The position numbers and the translations under genes are program-made. Under the pieces are notes generated by a model that saw only the letters and a list, made by a program, of their open reading frames with translations, had not been told where the DNA came from and ran no database searches. From the NCBI GenBank assembly GCA_903892415.1, contig CAITIQ010000512.1:1-40709 (forward strand): a stretch of DNA of 40,709 nucleotides, written 5' to 3'. Of this stretch, positions 38,759 to 40,709 are shown in pieces (the first letter of the stretch is position 1; every line of letters starts with the position of its first letter). Origin of the DNA: an uncultured delta proteobacterium (lineage in GTDB: Bacteria > Myxococcota_A > Polyangia > Polyangiales > Polyangiaceae).

Positions 38759-40453
38759 TCAGGGCCTGAGGACGGCCTCGAGCACGGCGTCAGCTGCGCC
38801 GCTTTTCGGCAAGTAAGTGCCCGGGTCTTCGCCTTGCGCCGTCAGCAGTCGAGCCGCGGCGATGGTCGAGAAACGTCGCGCGCCGGAGCTCGGCGATTGC
38901 AGGGTGCTGCGCGCGATATCTTCGGCCTGCTCGAGCACCTCGCTCGAGGTAGCGAAGCGCGCAAGCATGCGCAGCGCCCGCGCCCGCACAAGATCGTTTT
39001 CGTGCGAGCTCGCGAGCTCGAGCAGCTCGACTTCGCGTTGCGAGAAGGTCGACTGCCAGAGCTGTGCGGCGACATCCCCGCTGTGAGCGCACCAATGGGC
39101 CGCAAGCAGCCACGTCTTGCTGCTGTCCACTTGTGGCCAGGGACCGGGCGCCGCCAACGTCGCGATCGGTAGTGGCGTCTCCGAGGGCACCGGCCCGAGC
39201 GCCGGAAGGAGCGGCGGGGCAACTGCGCCGCCTTCTTGCAGAACCCCGCGATAGAGCGCGCTTCCCTGCAGAGTACGAACCTGAAGCGGCGAAAAATTCT
39301 CGGCTCCGTAGGCGATCGGAAACATCACGTTGCTGATGTCCGGGCAGCTCTGCGGATTCTGAATGTTGGCGCAAGACGGGGTGTCGGCGAACGGATCCTG
39401 CGCCGCGACCTGGCTCTCGGTGGTGTGAAACAGACCGCCGAGATGGCCGATCTCATGCGCCAAAATGCTCGCGTCGTAGTTCGTATCGCCCGTCGGCGTG
39501 TAGGCGACGCCGCTCATCGTCGTCCCGTGCACCATCGGAGAACCGGGGATACCGCCGGCCACACCGAGCGCATTGTCGATCTCCCCGCCGAAGTCCCCGA
39601 CCACGAACAAGTTGATCGCCGGGGCCGAACCGACCCCAGCCGATGAAGCCAGCAAGCTGCGGTATTCGGCTTGGTCGGCGATCGACACGAAGCTGTTCGA
39701 CAGGCTGTGGAACGTTACGGCGCCCAGCGTGATCCCGAGCTTGGGGCCATAGTAACTTTGGGACAGCGTCGAGAGCACCGTGTTCACGTAACCCTCGTTG
39801 GCGACTCCCGGCGCGATGAAGACGTGAACGTCGAACTGGCCGCCATGAAAGACGCCGTCTTCGGTCCGCCGCACGAACACGCGCGTGCGCGCCGAAGTCG
39901 GGGTTTGATCGCTCGCCAGATCGAGCACCCAGGTGCCTTCTTCCACGGGCCAGGCGTCGGTCAAGTCGGACAGCGGACTGCCGCCGACCACGATGCGCTC
40001 GCCGACGAAGGTTTGCAGCCCCGTCCCAGGAATCTCGAAGTTGAAGATCACCGGGTCGGAGATGGCTGGTGGACGCAGCCGGCCGATCCCGATCAGCCCC
40101 GACTTGCCTGACTCCGACAAGGTCGTGATGCCAAGCGCGCGATCCGGAATCGGGATCTTCACCGTGTCTTCGATCGGGAGCGTGCCGAGATCCAGCTCGG
40201 CCAAAGATTGCACCGGCCCGGCCCACGGATCGACGCCGCCCTCGCCACCTGCCCCCGGGCCAGTTCCGCCACCAGCCGTGGCCCCACCTCCGCCGAGCGG
40301 TGTTCCCCCGGTACTCGAGGCTGCACCGCTGCTCGAGCTGTTGCCGTTGCCGGCAGATCCAGCGCTTCCTCCCGTTGCGTCGGCACTATCGCCGCAACCG
40401 AGCACAACCAGCAAAAAGCCAAGTGACGATGAAAAGCGAAGGGGCCAGCGCAT
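38759..40453 (-). CDS. Metzincin-type zinc peptidase lipoprotein
   Basis: A 564-residue secreted lipoprotein. The signal peptide ends in a lipobox (LLVVLGC, Cys20), followed by a Gly/Ser/Thr/Ala linker to about residue 70. The catalytic part has the metzincin zinc motif HEIGHLGGLFH at 333-343, with Glu334 as base and three His ligands, and a downstream Met-turn candidate (SNVMFPIAYG). The beta-rich segment before it (RTRVFVRRTEDGVFHGGQF, VHVFIAPGVANEG) may be a propeptide or binding domain. The last 130 residues are helical and HEAT-like (LLELASSHENDLVRARALRM). The gene is monocistronic as far as can be seen. Confidence 0.87.
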   Translation of the reverse strand: MRWPLRFSSSLGFLLVVLGCGDSADATGGSAGSAGNGNSSSSGAASSTGGTPLGGGGATAGGGTGPGAGGEGGVDPWAGPVQSLAELDLGTLPIEDTVKIPIPDRALGITTLSESGKSGLIGIGRLRPPAISDPVIFNFEIPGTGLQTFVGERIVVGGSPLSDLTDAWPVEEGTWVLDLASDQTPTSARTRVFVRRTEDGVFHGGQFDVHVFIAPGVANEGYVNTVLSTLSQSYYGPKLGITLGAVTFHSLSNSFVSIADQAEYRSLLASSAGVGSAPAINLFVVGDFGGEIDNALGVAGGIPGSPMVHGTTMSGVAYTPTGDTNYDASILAHEIGHLGGLFHTTESQVAAQDPFADTPSCANIQNPQSCPDISNVMFPIAYGAENFSPLQVRTLQGSALYRGVLQEGGAVAPPLLPALGPVPSETPLPIATLAAPGPWPQVDSSKTWLLAAHWCAHSGDVAAQLWQSTFSQREVELLELASSHENDLVRARALRMLARFATSSEVLEQAEDIARSTLQSPSSGARRFSTIAAARLLTAQGEDPGTYLPKSGAADAVLEAVLRP

Positions 40454-40505
40454 CCGTCCATAGTAACGGTACGCTGGCCCGCTGGCTCGATGTGTCTCGA
40501 AGGTC

Positions 40506-40709
40506 TCAGTCTTTCATCGCCACCAAGCGATCGACGAGCTCCGGGGAGAAGGTCCCCTGCTTGAGCTTCTCGATCGTGCTCTTGAACAACACTTGCCACT
40601 CCGCTCGGTCGGAGTCTGAAAGCTCCACCACCGTCATCTTTTCGGAGGCTCGCTTGAAAGCAGCGTCGTCCTCGTCGCGTACCTTGCGCTTGAGCGCCGC
40701 ACCGGCAAC
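40506..40709 (-). CDS. C-terminal end of a TRAP DctP-like solute receptor (partial)
   Basis: A minus-strand frame enters from the right edge and ends at TGA 40506-40508, giving 67 residues. The sequence (DAAFKRASEKMTVVELSDSD, RAEWQVLFKSTIEKLKQGTF, then ELVDRLVAMKD) resembles the end of DctP-type receptors of TRAP transporters, where a long helix with alternating charged residues closes the fold. The match is to a pattern rather than a fixed motif, so the call is moderate. The start and most of the gene lie outside the window. Confidence 0.5.
   Translation of the reverse strand, partial: VAGAALKRKVRDEDDAAFKRASEKMTVVELSDSDRAEWQVLFKSTIEKLKQGTFSPELVDRLVAMKD

Overview
The window reads as chromosomal DNA of a myxobacterium, most likely of the Polyangia (Sorangium-like) branch. 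This is an inference from gene content and base use. Supporting signs are high GC with strong G/C third positions, a Ser/Thr kinase beside an SPFH protein and a DUF4388 (PATAN) response regulator, a stand-alone sigma region 4 protein with a Cys/His cluster, many lipoproteins with Gly/Ser/Thr-rich linkers, and an extended TatB. No rRNA, complete tRNA, CRISPR-Cas or insertion sequence was found.

Layout. 1-246 is the tail of a Gly-rich protein. 490-7883 is a compositionally distinct (lower GC) type VI secretion vgrG cassette whose genes nearly all overlap: VgrG, a small beta-helix spike-like protein, an unknown, a PAAR-like candidate effector, a membrane protein, and two DUF2169 adaptor-like proteins. 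At 7959-8996 a GC-rich full-length paralogue of the cassette's membrane protein follows. 8997-12660 looks eroded or mobile: a coding-like relic, a repeat-protein gene carrying an in-frame palindromic element, a Cys-rich lipoprotein, an exact 94-bp-period array of three 47-bp palindromes, a small zinc-ribbon gene, an open-frame fragment and a frameshifted gene. 12671-15111 holds a lipoprotein and a helical repeat protein on the minus strand.

15375-20455 is an SPFH/SHOCT protein, a membrane Ser/Thr kinase and a PATAN response regulator whose phosphoacceptor position appears to be Glu. 20590-22114 is an ECF-type sigma factor and an unknown neighbour. 22111-26470 (minus) is an operon of an alpha/beta hydrolase, a DppC permease fused to a DppA-like substrate-binding protein, and a DppB permease; no ATPase is present. 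26754-28280 is a MerR-type regulator behind a MerR-type promoter, then the sigma region 4 protein and a terminator. 28397-30677 (minus) is a membrane protein plus a two-gene DNA methyltransferase/nuclease (type II R-M-like) unit. The same palindrome, GGACA-N5-TGTCC, lies upstream of both the MerR gene and the R-M unit and occurs nowhere else I could find by eye.

30834-34389 has an unknown membrane protein facing rlmN-tatB-tatC. 34449-38754 is an overlapping run of two FadL/OmpP1-like outer-membrane proteins and a beta-propeller-like lipoprotein, followed by a TetR regulator. 38759-40453 is a metzincin-type lipoprotein peptidase, and 40506-40709 is the end of a gene that resembles TRAP-transporter solute receptors.
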